Source: Peptoniphilus asaccharolyticus DSM 20463 (GTDB lineage Bacteria > Bacillota > Clostridia > Tissierellales > Peptoniphilaceae). Taken from it: 64,000 bases of DNA. The notes beneath the pieces were generated by a model. The model had not been told where the DNA came from. It did not search any database and worked only from the letters and a program-made list of their open reading frames with translations. Below are positions 25,546 to 34,200 of the stretch, one piece after another. The stretch's first letter is position 1; each line of letters starts with the position of its first letter. A program made the translations under genes and the position numbers. The stretch covers positions 372,001-436,000 of the forward strand of contig NZ_FWWR01000009.1 of the NCBI RefSeq assembly GCF_900176115.1. Reading direction: 5' to 3'.

Positions 25546-26778
25546 ATGCTTACTAGAGAACAGGTTGAAAAAATTAGAGAAGACTTCGGCTATCTAAAGA
25601 TGGATAAGAAGTATGTATACTTTGACAATGGAGCTACAACTCAAAAACCAATACAAGTTATAGATTCTCTAGGAGAATATTATAATTATGAAAATGGTAA
25701 TCCACACAGAGGAGCACACCATTTTGCTATGGCATCTACAGATGTGTATGAAGGTGCTAGAGATAAGGTAAGAGAGTTCATAAATGCCAAGTCTTCTAAT
25801 GAGATAGTGTTTGTTAGAAATGCTACAGAAGGACTTAACTTAATAGCATATAGCTGGGCTTTGGAAAATTTAAAAGCCGGCGATGAAATTTTAATTTCAA
25901 TTATGGAGCACCATTCAAATTTAGTAACTTGGCAATATGTAGCCAAGAAAACAGGCGCTAAACTTGTCTATTTATACCTTGATGAAGAAATGCAAATAAC
26001 AGACGAGGAATTTGAAAGTAAATTAAATGAAAACACTAAATTATTGAGTATAACTGCTGCTTCTAATGTGGTTGGAACTATGCCCAGCGTTAAAGAATTC
26101 ATAAAAAAAGCCAAAGCTAAGTCAAATGCCACTTGTGTAGTTGATGCGGCTCAATATGCACCACACCATAAAGTTGATGTTCAAGAACTTGGATGTGATT
26201 TCTTAGTATTTTCAGGGCATAAGATGGTTTCGGCTATGGGAATAGGCGTTTTATACGGAAGAAAAGAACTTCTAAACTCTATGACACCATATATGTATGG
26301 TGGAGAGATGATAGAGTACGTATATGAAGATAAAAGTTCATACATGCCATCGCCTCAAAGGTTTGAAGCTGGCACAGTAAATGTTGACGGGGCTAAATCT
26401 CTAAAAACTGCAATAGAGTATATAGAGAACATAGGCATAGAAAATATTTATGAGTACGAATCTGAACTCACAACATATTGCTATGAAAAGATGAAAGCAC
26501 TACCTTTTATAGAAGTTTATACAACTCCTGTAAAAGATAGAAGTCCATTGATAAGTTTCAATTTTATAGGAGCGCATCCACACGATGTGGCATCTATATT
26601 AGACAATTATGGAATAGCAATAAGAAGTGGACACCACTGTGCTCAACCATTACACAGAAAATTGGGGAATAATTTTTCTTGTAGAGCATCTTTTGCTTTT
26701 TATAATACTTTTGAAGAAATTGACTACTTTATTGAACATTTAGAAGATGTTAGGAGGATGTTGCAAATTGAATCTTAA
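25546..26778 (+). CDS. sufS: Cysteine desulfurase SufS
   Basis: SufS is a class-II PLP-dependent desulfurase that takes sulfur from cysteine and hands it to SufU. The 410-residue protein has the PLP lysine in FSGHKMVSAMG (near 228), the PLP-contact ATEGLNLIAYSW and the catalytic cysteine loop RSGHHCAQPLHRK (near 367). Class II is indicated by the short Cys loop. The 3' end overlaps sufU. Confidence 0.97.
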   Translation: MLTREQVEKIREDFGYLKMDKKYVYFDNGATTQKPIQVIDSLGEYYNYENGNPHRGAHHFAMASTDVYEGARDKVREFINAKSSNEIVFVRNATEGLNLIAYSWALENLKAGDEILISIMEHHSNLVTWQYVAKKTGAKLVYLYLDEEMQITDEEFESKLNENTKLLSITAASNVVGTMPSVKEFIKKAKAKSNATCVVDAAQYAPHHKVDVQELGCDFLVFSGHKMVSAMGIGVLYGRKELLNSMTPYMYGGEMIEYVYEDKSSYMPSPQRFEAGTVNVDGAKSLKTAIEYIENIGIENIYEYESELTTYCYEKMKALPFIEVYTTPVKDRSPLISFNFIGAHPHDVASILDNYGIAIRSGHHCAQPLHRKLGNNFSCRASFAFYNTFEEIDYFIEHLEDVRRMLQIES

Positions 26779-27220
26779 TGATATATATACCGAACTTATT
26801 TTAGAACAGAGCAGAAATAAAAGAAATAGAAGACATCTTGAAAATCCTACACATGTGGAATTAGGACATAATCCTTCATGTGGAGATGAAATAACACTTG
26901 AACTTAGAGTTAAAGATGAAAATATAGAAGATGCATCTTACACAGGAATCGGATGCGCTATATCTCAAGCATCTACTTCAATAATGATAGATACTATCAA
27001 GGGATTAGACACTCCAAAAGCTTTAGAGCTTAGCAATAAGTTTATAGCTATGGTAAAAGGTGAAATTTCCGATGAAGCTGATTTGGAGGATTTGGAAGAT
27101 GCAATAGCATTTGAAAGCATTCAAAATTTACCTGCACGTGTTAAGTGTGCTGTTTTGCCTTGGTATACTTTAAAAGAAATGATTGAAAAAGACATCGAAA
27201 AGAAGAGTTTTAGGGTCTAG
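26768..27220 (+). CDS. sufU: Sulfur-transfer protein SufU
   Basis: SufU is a zinc protein that accepts sulfur from SufS. Zinc ligands are visible: Cys in HNPSCGDEI, Cys in GIGCAISQAS and Cys in RVKCAVLPWY, plus the nearby Asp. I choose the TTG at 26768 (MNLNDIYTELI), matching the family N-terminus; an AGGAGG is at 26752-26757, ten bases away. A frame start at 26747 would place the ribosome binding site inside the gene. It overlaps the sufS end by 11 bases. About 150 residues, normal. Confidence 0.92.
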   Translation: MNLNDIYTELILEQSRNKRNRRHLENPTHVELGHNPSCGDEITLELRVKDENIEDASYTGIGCAISQASTSIMIDTIKGLDTPKALELSNKFIAMVKGEISDEADLEDLEDAIAFESIQNLPARVKCAVLPWYTLKEMIEKDIEKKSFRV

Positions 27221-27228
27221 GTGATAAA

Positions 27229-27639
27229 ATGAAGCTTTCTACAAAGGGTAGATATGGACTTATGGCAATGCACAGACTTTCTATAAACTATGGGAAGGGG
27301 CCTATATCTATAAGTGAAATAGCCAGAGAAGAAAATTTGTCAGAAGCTTATTTAGAACAGCTTTTTACATTATTAAAGAAAAATGATCTTGTAAAGAGTT
27401 CAAGAGGTGCTAAAGGAGGCTATCAGCTAAAAAAGGCTCCTGAAGAAACTAAGATTGGTGAAATTTTGAATGCACTTGAGGGGAATATAGCTATCTCTTG
27501 TAAAAATTTGAGCAGTTCAGATTGTAGAGGTATTAAAGCTTGCGAGGGAAACTCTTGTGCAACTAAAAACATACTAGATACTTTACAAGAAAAACTTGAT
27601 AATGTTTTAGACTCGCTTACTTTAGCGGATATGGAGTAG
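27229..27639 (+). CDS. Rrf2-family (IscR-like) regulator
   Basis: The 136-residue regulator has the Rrf2 winged helix (MKLSTKGRYGLMAMHRL, then ISISEIAREENLSEAYLEQ and GAKGGYQL). Four cysteines at 91, 99, 105 and 110 lie in the region where IscR binds its [2Fe-2S] cluster, so it probably senses iron-sulfur status; Bacillus CymR lacks these. It sits inside the suf operon just before the second cysteine desulfurase gene, which suggests feedback on this operon. GGTGAT precedes the ATG. Confidence 0.9.
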   Translation: MKLSTKGRYGLMAMHRLSINYGKGPISISEIAREENLSEAYLEQLFTLLKKNDLVKSSRGAKGGYQLKKAPEETKIGEILNALEGNIAISCKNLSSSDCRGIKACEGNSCATKNILDTLQEKLDNVLDSLTLADME

Positions 27640-27641
27640 TT

Positions 27642-28760
27642 ATGGAAATTTATTTAGACAATGCTGCAACTACAAAAATTAGTGATGAAGTGCTTGAAGA
27701 GATGTTGCCATATTTGAAAGAATTTTATGGCAACGCTTCAAGCGTTTATTCAATTGGTAAAAAATCGAAAGAAGCCATAACCTTATCGAGAGATTTAATT
27801 GCAAAAAAATTAAATTGTAAAAGTAAGGAAATATTTTTCACATCTGGAGGTTCTGAAGCTGATAATTGGGCTATAAAAGGCAGCAAATTAAAGTCAAAAC
27901 ACATAATTTCGACGCCGATTGAACATGAAGCAGTTTTAGAAACCTTAGATTATATGAAAAGTCAAGGTTACGAAATTGAATTTTTAGACGTAGATAAAGA
28001 TGGAATAGTAAAAATAGGCTCTTTAAAAGAAAAACTAAGAGATGATACAGCATTAGTATCTGTAATGTATGCCAACAATGAAATAGGAACTATACAACCC
28101 ATTGAAGAAATTGGAGAAATTCTTAAGAATACGGATACTTTATTCCATGTAGATGCAGTACAAGCTCTAGGAGCTATAAAGATAGATTTAAAGAAATTAA
28201 ATGTTGATATGATGAGTTTTTCAGCTCATAAGATACATGGGCCTAAGGGAGTTGGGGCTCTTTACATCAAAGATGGCACAAAGATAAATTCTCTTATAAA
28301 TGGTGGTTCACAAGAGCGAAATAAAAGAGCCGGTACTGAAAATGTTGCTGGAATAGTTGGGTTTGCAAAGGCAGTTGAAATAGCTCAAGAAAATGTAGCT
28401 GAAAGAAACAAAGAAATCAGAAACTTAAGAGACAATCTATTAAGAGAACTTTTAAAAATAGATGGCGTGTATTTAAACGGAAGTATTGAGAAGAGGCTAC
28501 CTGGGAATATAAATGTATCTATAGATGGGATTGACTCAAACATTTTACTTATGAATTTGGATATGGAGGGTGTTATGGCATCAATAGGGAGTGCTTGTAA
28601 TTCTGGCTCTATAAATCCATCTTATGTATTAAAGGTAATAGGTAGAGATGATACCCTATCTAAAAATAGTTTAAGACTTACATTAAACGAGGAAAATTCG
28701 CAAGAGCAAATAAGCCAAGCTTCTGCTATAATAATAGAGAGTATAAATTCTCTAAGATAG
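27642..28760 (+). CDS. Cysteine desulfurase, NifS/IscS type
   Basis: This class-I-like PLP desulfurase (372 residues) has LDNAATTKISDEVLEEM at the N-terminus, the PLP lysine in SFSAHKIHGPKG (near 199) and the catalytic Cys loop in GSACNSGS (near 320). It differs from SufS and is most like IscS/YrvO proteins that supply sulfur for tRNA thiolation, often next to mnmA; mnmA is not adjacent here. It follows the Rrf2 gene by two bases, an arrangement also known as cymR-yrvO. Confidence 0.9.
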   Translation: MEIYLDNAATTKISDEVLEEMLPYLKEFYGNASSVYSIGKKSKEAITLSRDLIAKKLNCKSKEIFFTSGGSEADNWAIKGSKLKSKHIISTPIEHEAVLETLDYMKSQGYEIEFLDVDKDGIVKIGSLKEKLRDDTALVSVMYANNEIGTIQPIEEIGEILKNTDTLFHVDAVQALGAIKIDLKKLNVDMMSFSAHKIHGPKGVGALYIKDGTKINSLINGGSQERNKRAGTENVAGIVGFAKAVEIAQENVAERNKEIRNLRDNLLRELLKIDGVYLNGSIEKRLPGNINVSIDGIDSNILLMNLDMEGVMASIGSACNSGSINPSYVLKVIGRDDTLSKNSLRLTLNEENSQEQISQASAIIIESINSLR

Positions 28761-28771
28761 AGAGGTGGAAT

Positions 28772-30019
28772 ATGCAAACTATGAAATTACAAGATATGGG
28801 AGTTGTAAATTTAACTCCTGAATTTTTAGTAATAGGCACGGCTACTTTAATTCTTTTGCTCTTATTTTTGACTATATACTACTTGATAAACATAGGCAAT
28901 GTATATATTGAATCTGATAAGAGAATCAGAGTAGATTTAAAAGTTATTATAAATGTTTTGCTTGGAATAATAGTTCTTTATATATTTAGAATTATTTTGC
29001 GGAAATTTGGAGTTGTAGCAGATACCTTATGGGCTATATTCTTTGGTGCTGTAATAGCATTTGTTATAAATCCGATTGTAACTTTTTTAGAAACTAAAAA
29101 TATAAAGAGAAAATTCGGCGTATTAATTGTATATGTAAGTATAATTCTTATATTCGGGATATTGATGGTTATTGTAATTCCTAAGACTGTTCAAGAAATT
29201 ACGAATCTTTTGTTGAGGATACCTGTGGTATTTGAAAAGTTGGGAACTGACTTTGGGAAAATATTAGAAAACCTAAGCAAAGATAATTCTTCTACAATTT
29301 ACCAATCTTTTGATTTAATGAAAATAGCAGATGGATTTAGAGATTCTGTAATGAAATTACTAAACAATTTACAAAATTCTGTTGTAGACAATCTAAAGAA
29401 TGTAGGTAGTGGTGTTGGAGTTGTATTTTCAAAACTACTTAGAATAGTCTTAATGTTTATTTTTGCTTTTTACTTTACTGTGGATAAAGATAAATTTAAG
29501 AATAGTATCGTAAAGAATTTGCCAAGAAAATATAAGGAAGACATACTATATTTATCAATGAGAATTAACCAAGCGCTTTTAAACTTTGTTAAGGGAAGAT
29601 TATTATTAGCATTTTTTGTTGGTTTCTTCACAATGATATATCTATTGATATTGAGAGTTGACTTTGCAATTGTAATAGGAATAATAACCATGATAGCGGA
29701 TATAATTCCTTTTGTAGGACCTTTTATGGGGTTTGTACCAGCGGTGCTATTTGCGTTTATAGTATCTCCATTTAAAGCTCTTTGGGTTGCGATATTGTTT
29801 GTACTGTTGCAATGGGCTGAAAATAATATTTTAGCACCTAAGTTAATAGGTGATAAAACAGGGCTAAATCCAATTTTGGTTTTGATATCAATATTAATAG
29901 GTGGAGGTGTTTTCGGAGTATTAGGTATGATTTTATCAGTTCCAGTATTTTCTATAATCTTAATACTTGTTGACTACTTCAAAATAAAGTACAATGAAAT
30001 AAATAGAGACATAGTTTAA
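28772..30019 (+). CDS. AI-2E-family membrane permease
   Basis: The 415-residue protein has about eight hydrophobic segments and the family block DIIPFVGPFMGFVPAVL (near 312), then APKLIGDKTGLNPILVL. The AI-2E family includes exporters of diverse small molecules and Na+/H+ antiporters; substrate cannot be read from the sequence. AGAGGTGG precedes the ATG and a terminator follows, so it closes the suf transcript. The link to Fe-S assembly is positional only. Confidence 0.88.
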   Translation: MQTMKLQDMGVVNLTPEFLVIGTATLILLLLFLTIYYLINIGNVYIESDKRIRVDLKVIINVLLGIIVLYIFRIILRKFGVVADTLWAIFFGAVIAFVINPIVTFLETKNIKRKFGVLIVYVSIILIFGILMVIVIPKTVQEITNLLLRIPVVFEKLGTDFGKILENLSKDNSSTIYQSFDLMKIADGFRDSVMKLLNNLQNSVVDNLKNVGSGVGVVFSKLLRIVLMFIFAFYFTVDKDKFKNSIVKNLPRKYKEDILYLSMRINQALLNFVKGRLLLAFFVGFFTMIYLLILRVDFAIVIGIITMIADIIPFVGPFMGFVPAVLFAFIVSPFKALWVAILFVLLQWAENNILAPKLIGDKTGLNPILVLISILIGGGVFGVLGMILSVPVFSIILILVDYFKIKYNEINRDIV

Positions 30020-30021
30020 TA

Positions 30022-30046
30022 ACCTCCCTATTAGGGAGGATTTTTA
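30022..30046 (+). terminator. Intrinsic terminator of the suf operon
   Basis: CCTCCCTA and TAGGGAGG form a very stable stem with a minimal loop, followed by ATTTTTAT. It lies 21 bases before alaS. Confidence 0.85.
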
Positions 30047-30066
30047 TAATTGAGGTGTAAAAGAGG

Positions 30067-32688
30067 ATGAAGAATTTAAAACTCCAAGAAATTAGAAGTG
30101 AATATTTAGAATTTTTTAAGGGAAAAGAACATCTTGTGTTGGACAGCTTTTCTTTGATACCAAAGGGAGATAAGTCACTTTTATTAATTGGGGCGGGTAT
30201 GGCGCCAATGAAAAAATATTTTACTAAAGAATTGACCCCACCACATAGTAGAGTAACTACTTGTCAAAAATGTATAAGAACAGGCGACATAGATAATGTA
30301 GGAAAAACTGATAGACATGCCACTTTCTTTGAAATGCTTGGTAATTTTTCTTTTGGAGATTACTTCAAGACTGAAGCAATCAATTGGGCATGGGAATTTT
30401 TAACTGAAAGACTTGAAATTGAAAAAGAAAAGCTTTGGGTTACAGTTTATCAAGATGACGATGAAGCTTTTGCCATTTGGAGAGATCAAATAGGTATACC
30501 AGAAGAAAAAATCGTAAGATTAGGTAAAGAAGATAACTTCTGGGAACTTGAAGTTGGTCCATCAGGTCCTTGCTCTGAAATCTATGTAGATAGAGGAGAG
30601 AAATATGGTTGTGATGATCCAAACTGTAAACCGGGATGTGACTGTGATAGATTTATAGAAGTTTGGAATCTTGTGTTCACTCAATTTGATAAAGATGAAC
30701 AAGGGGTATACCATCCACTATCTCATCCAAACATAGATACAGGTATGGGATTAGAAAGAATCTCAACTGTACTTCAAGGAACAAATAATATATTTGAAAT
30801 AGACGCTCTACAAAATATTATAAAGGCTATATCAAAAATATCTGGAATCACTTACGGAGAAGATGCTAAAAAAGATGAGTCTATGAGAGTTATTACAGAC
30901 CATATAAGAGCTATGACTTTTATGATTTCAGACTCTATAAGACCTTCAAACGAAGGAAGAGGATATGTTCTTAGAAGACTTATAAGAAGAGCTGCAAAAC
31001 ACGGTAAAAACCTTGGAATAGATGGAAGTTTCTTATATCAATTGACAGATGAAGTTATTTCATCATGGGGCAAGCACTATACAGACCTTGAAACTAATAA
31101 AGATAAGATAAAACAAGTAATTAAACTTGAAGAAGAAAAGTTTGCTCAAACAATAGATAAGGGAACTTTAATGTTAGATGATGAAATAAAATCACTAAAA
31201 GAAAAAGGTTCTGATGTTTTAAGTGGAGAAACAGCATTCAAACTATATGATACTTATGGATTCCCTATAGATTTAACTGAAGAAATTATCAATGACAACG
31301 GATTGAAACTTGATAGAGATGGATTCTTTGCGCTAATGGAAGAACAAAGAAACAGAGCTAGAGCCGCAAGAGATGACTCAGATGAAATGGGTTGGTCAAG
31401 TAATGAATCTGAAGGTGTTTATGATGGATTTGAAAACGAATTTGTAGGATACGAATTGAATGAAGTAGACACAGAAATAACTCATATATTACTTGCTGGA
31501 AAAGAAGTTTCTGAATTACAAGAAGGAGAAAAAGGTGCTGTAATCTTATCTAAGACACCATTCTACGCACAATCTGGTGGACAAATAGGTGATACTGGTT
31601 CAATAGTTTCAGATAAATTCATCCTTAAAGTTATAGATACTAAAAAAGCTAAAAATGGAGTTCACATCCACCTTGTAGAAGTTGAAGAAGGACTTTGCCA
31701 ATTAGGAAAAGTTACTGCAAAAATAGATGTTAGCAGAAGACATGACATAAGACGTAATCACTCAGTAACTCACCTTCTACATCAAGCCTTAAAAGACACT
31801 CTAGGAGATCATATAAATCAAGCTGGATCAGAAGTTGGACCTGATAGAATGAGATTTGACTTCACTCACTTTGAAGGAGTGAATGCAGAATTTTTAGAAA
31901 AAGTAGAAGCTATAGTAAATGAAAAAATATTCGAAGCTCTTGAAGTTAAGACTACAATAACTGACCCTAAGGGAGCTTATGAAATGGGAGCTATAGGACT
32001 TTTTGAAGAAAAATATTCTGACGAAGTAAGAGTTTTAAGTATGGGAGATTACTCTATGGAACTTTGTGGAGGAACTCATGTAAACAACACTGCAGAAATT
32101 GGAATGTTCAAAATCTTATCAGAGAGTGGAATTTCATCTGGAGTTAGAAGAATAGAAGCTATAACAGGACCGGCTGTTTATGAGTATCTAAATTCTTTAG
32201 AAGCTATAAGAAATGAATCAGCTCAAATATTAAAAGCTAATAAAACAGAAGTTGTATCAAAAATCTCAGCATTAGTTAATTCAGTTAAAGAATATGAGAA
32301 AGAGATAGAAGAGATTAAACTTAAGTCAGCAAAAGACGAATTATCTGATATAATAGACTCTGTAAAAGTTAAAAATGATGTTTCTTATGTAACATATAGT
32401 TTTGATGGAGTAGATGTAAATACTCTTAGAAATATTGCAGATGATATTAGAGAAAAAATGGGTAATATTATAGTGTTACTTTCTACAGTTGTAGATGGAA
32501 AAGTTAATTTTGTCTGTGCTGTTTCAAAAGAATTAATATCTAAAGGATATGCTGCTGGTAATATAGTAAAAGAAGTTGCTAAAATTGCTCAAGGTGGCGG
32601 TGGTGGTAGACCAGATATGGCTACTGCAGGCGCAAAAGATGTTAGCAAAGTACAAGAGGCATTGTCTAAATTAGAAGAATTGATTTAA
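30067..32688 (+). CDS. alaS: Alanyl-tRNA synthetase
   Basis: AlaS charges tRNA-Ala. The 873-residue protein has the class II catalytic core (RSEYLEFFKGKEH start; motif 2 region TCQKCIRTGDIDNVGK), the editing domain with zinc ligands HSVTHLLHQAL and LCGGTHV (HxxxH and CxxxH) and a C-terminal DHHA1 domain with QGGGGGRPDMATAGA-type glycine stretch. Length matches the family. No T-box is seen upstream. AGAGG lies just ahead of the ATG. Confidence 0.98.
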   Translation: MKNLKLQEIRSEYLEFFKGKEHLVLDSFSLIPKGDKSLLLIGAGMAPMKKYFTKELTPPHSRVTTCQKCIRTGDIDNVGKTDRHATFFEMLGNFSFGDYFKTEAINWAWEFLTERLEIEKEKLWVTVYQDDDEAFAIWRDQIGIPEEKIVRLGKEDNFWELEVGPSGPCSEIYVDRGEKYGCDDPNCKPGCDCDRFIEVWNLVFTQFDKDEQGVYHPLSHPNIDTGMGLERISTVLQGTNNIFEIDALQNIIKAISKISGITYGEDAKKDESMRVITDHIRAMTFMISDSIRPSNEGRGYVLRRLIRRAAKHGKNLGIDGSFLYQLTDEVISSWGKHYTDLETNKDKIKQVIKLEEEKFAQTIDKGTLMLDDEIKSLKEKGSDVLSGETAFKLYDTYGFPIDLTEEIINDNGLKLDRDGFFALMEEQRNRARAARDDSDEMGWSSNESEGVYDGFENEFVGYELNEVDTEITHILLAGKEVSELQEGEKGAVILSKTPFYAQSGGQIGDTGSIVSDKFILKVIDTKKAKNGVHIHLVEVEEGLCQLGKVTAKIDVSRRHDIRRNHSVTHLLHQALKDTLGDHINQAGSEVGPDRMRFDFTHFEGVNAEFLEKVEAIVNEKIFEALEVKTTITDPKGAYEMGAIGLFEEKYSDEVRVLSMGDYSMELCGGTHVNNTAEIGMFKILSESGISSGVRRIEAITGPAVYEYLNSLEAIRNESAQILKANKTEVVSKISALVNSVKEYEKEIEEIKLKSAKDELSDIIDSVKVKNDVSYVTYSFDGVDVNTLRNIADDIREKMGNIIVLLSTVVDGKVNFVCAVSKELISKGYAAGNIVKEVAKIAQGGGGGRPDMATAGAKDVSKVQEALSKLEELI

Positions 32689-32726
32689 GATAAGTATTTC
32701 TATGTTATAATTGCAGGAGGAATATT

Positions 32727-32975
32727 ATGAACGACAAAAATCAAACACAAATTTTTGAAAAACAAGCTTTAGAATCTGAGATATTTAAAAATATTTTAAA
32801 AACAGTTTATGCAGCTCTTGAAGAAAAAGGGTATAATCCAATAGATCAAATCATTGGATATATCTTATCAGGAGATCCGACATATATAACAAGTCATAAT
32901 AATGCTAGATCTATTATTCAAGAAATTGAAAGAGATGAACTTTTAGGGGAATTACTTAGAGTTTATCTAAAATAA
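32727..32975 (+). CDS. ireB: IreB-family regulatory phosphoprotein (UPF0297)
   Basis: The 82-residue protein ends in the family signature [20 protein letters not shown] and GELLRVYLK. In Enterococcus IreB is a substrate of the Ser/Thr kinase IreK and acts on cephalosporin resistance; two threonines at the N-terminus are targets there. Here only a Thr near position 7 is visible in that region. AGGAGG precedes the ATG. It heads the usual ireB-ruvX-yrzB set. Confidence 0.95.
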   Translation: MNDKNQTQIFEKQALESEIFKNILKTVYAALEEKGYNPIDQIIGYILSGDPTYITSHNNARSIIQEIERDELLGELLRVYLK

Positions 32976-33000
32976 TTAATTAGTAATAAGCTGTTAAATA

Positions 33001-33026
33001 AAATGAGATGGATATCCATCTCATTT
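33001..33026. repeat. 26-bp perfect palindrome between ireB and ruvX
   Basis: AAATGAGATGGAT is followed directly by its exact reverse complement. No T run follows, so it is not a typical terminator. Confidence 0.9.
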
Positions 33027-33054
33027 ACATATTGTAGTTTAATAGCCAATATGT
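33027..33054. repeat. Second inverted repeat before ruvX
   Basis: ACATATTG (33027-33034) and CAATATGT (33047-33054) are perfect 8-base arms around 12 bases, abutting the 26-bp palindrome and ending 6 bases before the ruvX ribosome binding site. Confidence 0.75.
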
Positions 33055-33072
33055 ACCTTTGAGGTTGTGGTT

Positions 33073-33498
33073 ATGGAAAGAATACTTGGACTCGATGTTG
33101 GAGATAAGTGGATTGGGGTAGCTGTAAGTGATGATTTACTTATGATGGCTCAACCAGTATGTACTCTAGAGAGAGTTTCTAATAAAAAAACATATGAAGA
33201 AATTTACGAAATGATTTTAGAATATAAAGTGGACACAGTTGTAGTGGGATTGCCTAAGAACATGAACAATACAATAGGTCCACAAGCTGAAAAAGTAGTA
33301 AAATTTTCTGAAAAGCTAAAAAATAAATACAAAGTGGAAATTGTCTATATAGACGAGAGAATGACAACTCTTTCTGCTGAGCGAGTATTGATAGAAGGAA
33401 ATGTTAGGCGTGAAAACAGAAAAAAATATGTGGATAAGATAGCAGCCACATATATTTTACAAACTCACCTTGATATTTTAAGGAGGAATAATGCATAG
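33073..33498 (+). CDS. ruvX: Holliday-junction-resolvase-like / pre-16S rRNA nuclease RuvX (YqgF)
   Basis: The 141-residue RNase H-fold protein has GLDVGDKWIGVAVSD (first acidic residue), VVVGLPKNMN and YIDERMTTLSAER. The family is implicated in 16S rRNA 5'-end maturation and possibly junction resolution. The ATG at 33073 is eight bases after GAGG; an in-frame GTG at 33067 is less well placed. The stop overlaps the DUF1292 gene by eight bases. Confidence 0.93.
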   Translation: MERILGLDVGDKWIGVAVSDDLLMMAQPVCTLERVSNKKTYEEIYEMILEYKVDTVVVGLPKNMNNTIGPQAEKVVKFSEKLKNKYKVEIVYIDERMTTLSAERVLIEGNVRRENRKKYVDKIAATYILQTHLDILRRNNA

Positions 33499-33736
33499 GC
33501 AACTTTTTATTGATGAGTATGACAATGTAGTTGCTTTTTTGATAAAAGCTGAGTTTAACATAGATGAAGAACGCTATGTTGCTATAGCTCCTGTTGATGA
33601 TCCGGGTTCAAAAACTTATATATACAAGATAGAAGTTGACCCATATGGTAGTGAGAGTATTACTATGCCGGAACGCTCAGAATTATATGACGCCTTTAAG
33701 GCATACGAAAAAGTGAAAAATGATGCGCTTCAGTGA
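33491..33736 (+). CDS. DUF1292 (YrzB-like) protein
   Basis: This 81-residue acidic protein has the DUF1292 core YVAIAPVDDPGSKTYIYKIE. Function unknown. It is conserved after ruvX in Firmicutes, and the AGGAGG before its ATG lies in the end of ruvX. The fur-family gene follows eight bases after its stop. Confidence 0.88.
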   Translation: MHRQLFIDEYDNVVAFLIKAEFNIDEERYVAIAPVDDPGSKTYIYKIEVDPYGSESITMPERSELYDAFKAYEKVKNDALQ

Positions 33737-33744
33737 GGTGTTTA

Positions 33745-34200
33745 ATGGATAATAGTGTTGAAAATGTAAAAGAGATTTTAAAACAATATGGACATAAATT
33801 TACTAGACAAAGAGTAGAAATCTATAAGGTGTTTACAGATAACGAGGGAGCTCATTTGTCAACAGAAGAAGTCTATAAAGAAGTTTCTGAAAGAAATAAA
33901 AATATTGGTATAGCAACTGTATATAGAACAATGCTTTTATTTGAAGAAGTTGGAATTTTAGATAAGATAAGTTTTGACGACGGTGTTACAAGATATGAAT
34001 TAAAGCATGAGTCTGGGGAAGAACATAGACATCACCATTTAATTTGTGTAGATTGCGGAAAAGTAACAGAAGTAAAATTAGATTTATTGGATAATCTAGA
34101 AAAAGAAATAGAAGAAGAGGAAAATTTTAAAATAGTTGACCACAGCCTTAAATTCTATGGACATTGCAAAGACTGCTATCAAAAGTTAAAAGGAGAATAG
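33745..34200 (+). CDS. Fur-family metal/peroxide regulator
   Basis: The 151-residue protein has the Fur winged helix (GHKFTRQRVEIYKVF… and GIATVYRTMLLFEEVGIL), the metal site with HESGEEHRHHHLICVDCGK and a second CxxC near the end (HCKDC), giving a structural zinc. It could be Fur (iron), Zur or PerR; I cannot choose between them. ATG at 33745 is preferred, four bases after GAGGTG, over an in-frame GTG at 33733. It lies immediately before RNase J. Confidence 0.93.
   Translation: MDNSVENVKEILKQYGHKFTRQRVEIYKVFTDNEGAHLSTEEVYKEVSERNKNIGIATVYRTMLLFEEVGILDKISFDDGVTRYELKHESGEEHRHHHLICVDCGKVTEVKLDLLDNLEKEIEEEENFKIVDHSLKFYGHCKDCYQKLKGE

Noticed and set aside
32706-32711. TATAAT with extended -10 just ahead of ireB
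   Set aside because: Transcription would start inside the ireB ribosome binding site, leaving about nine bases of leader; probably chance in AT-rich DNA.
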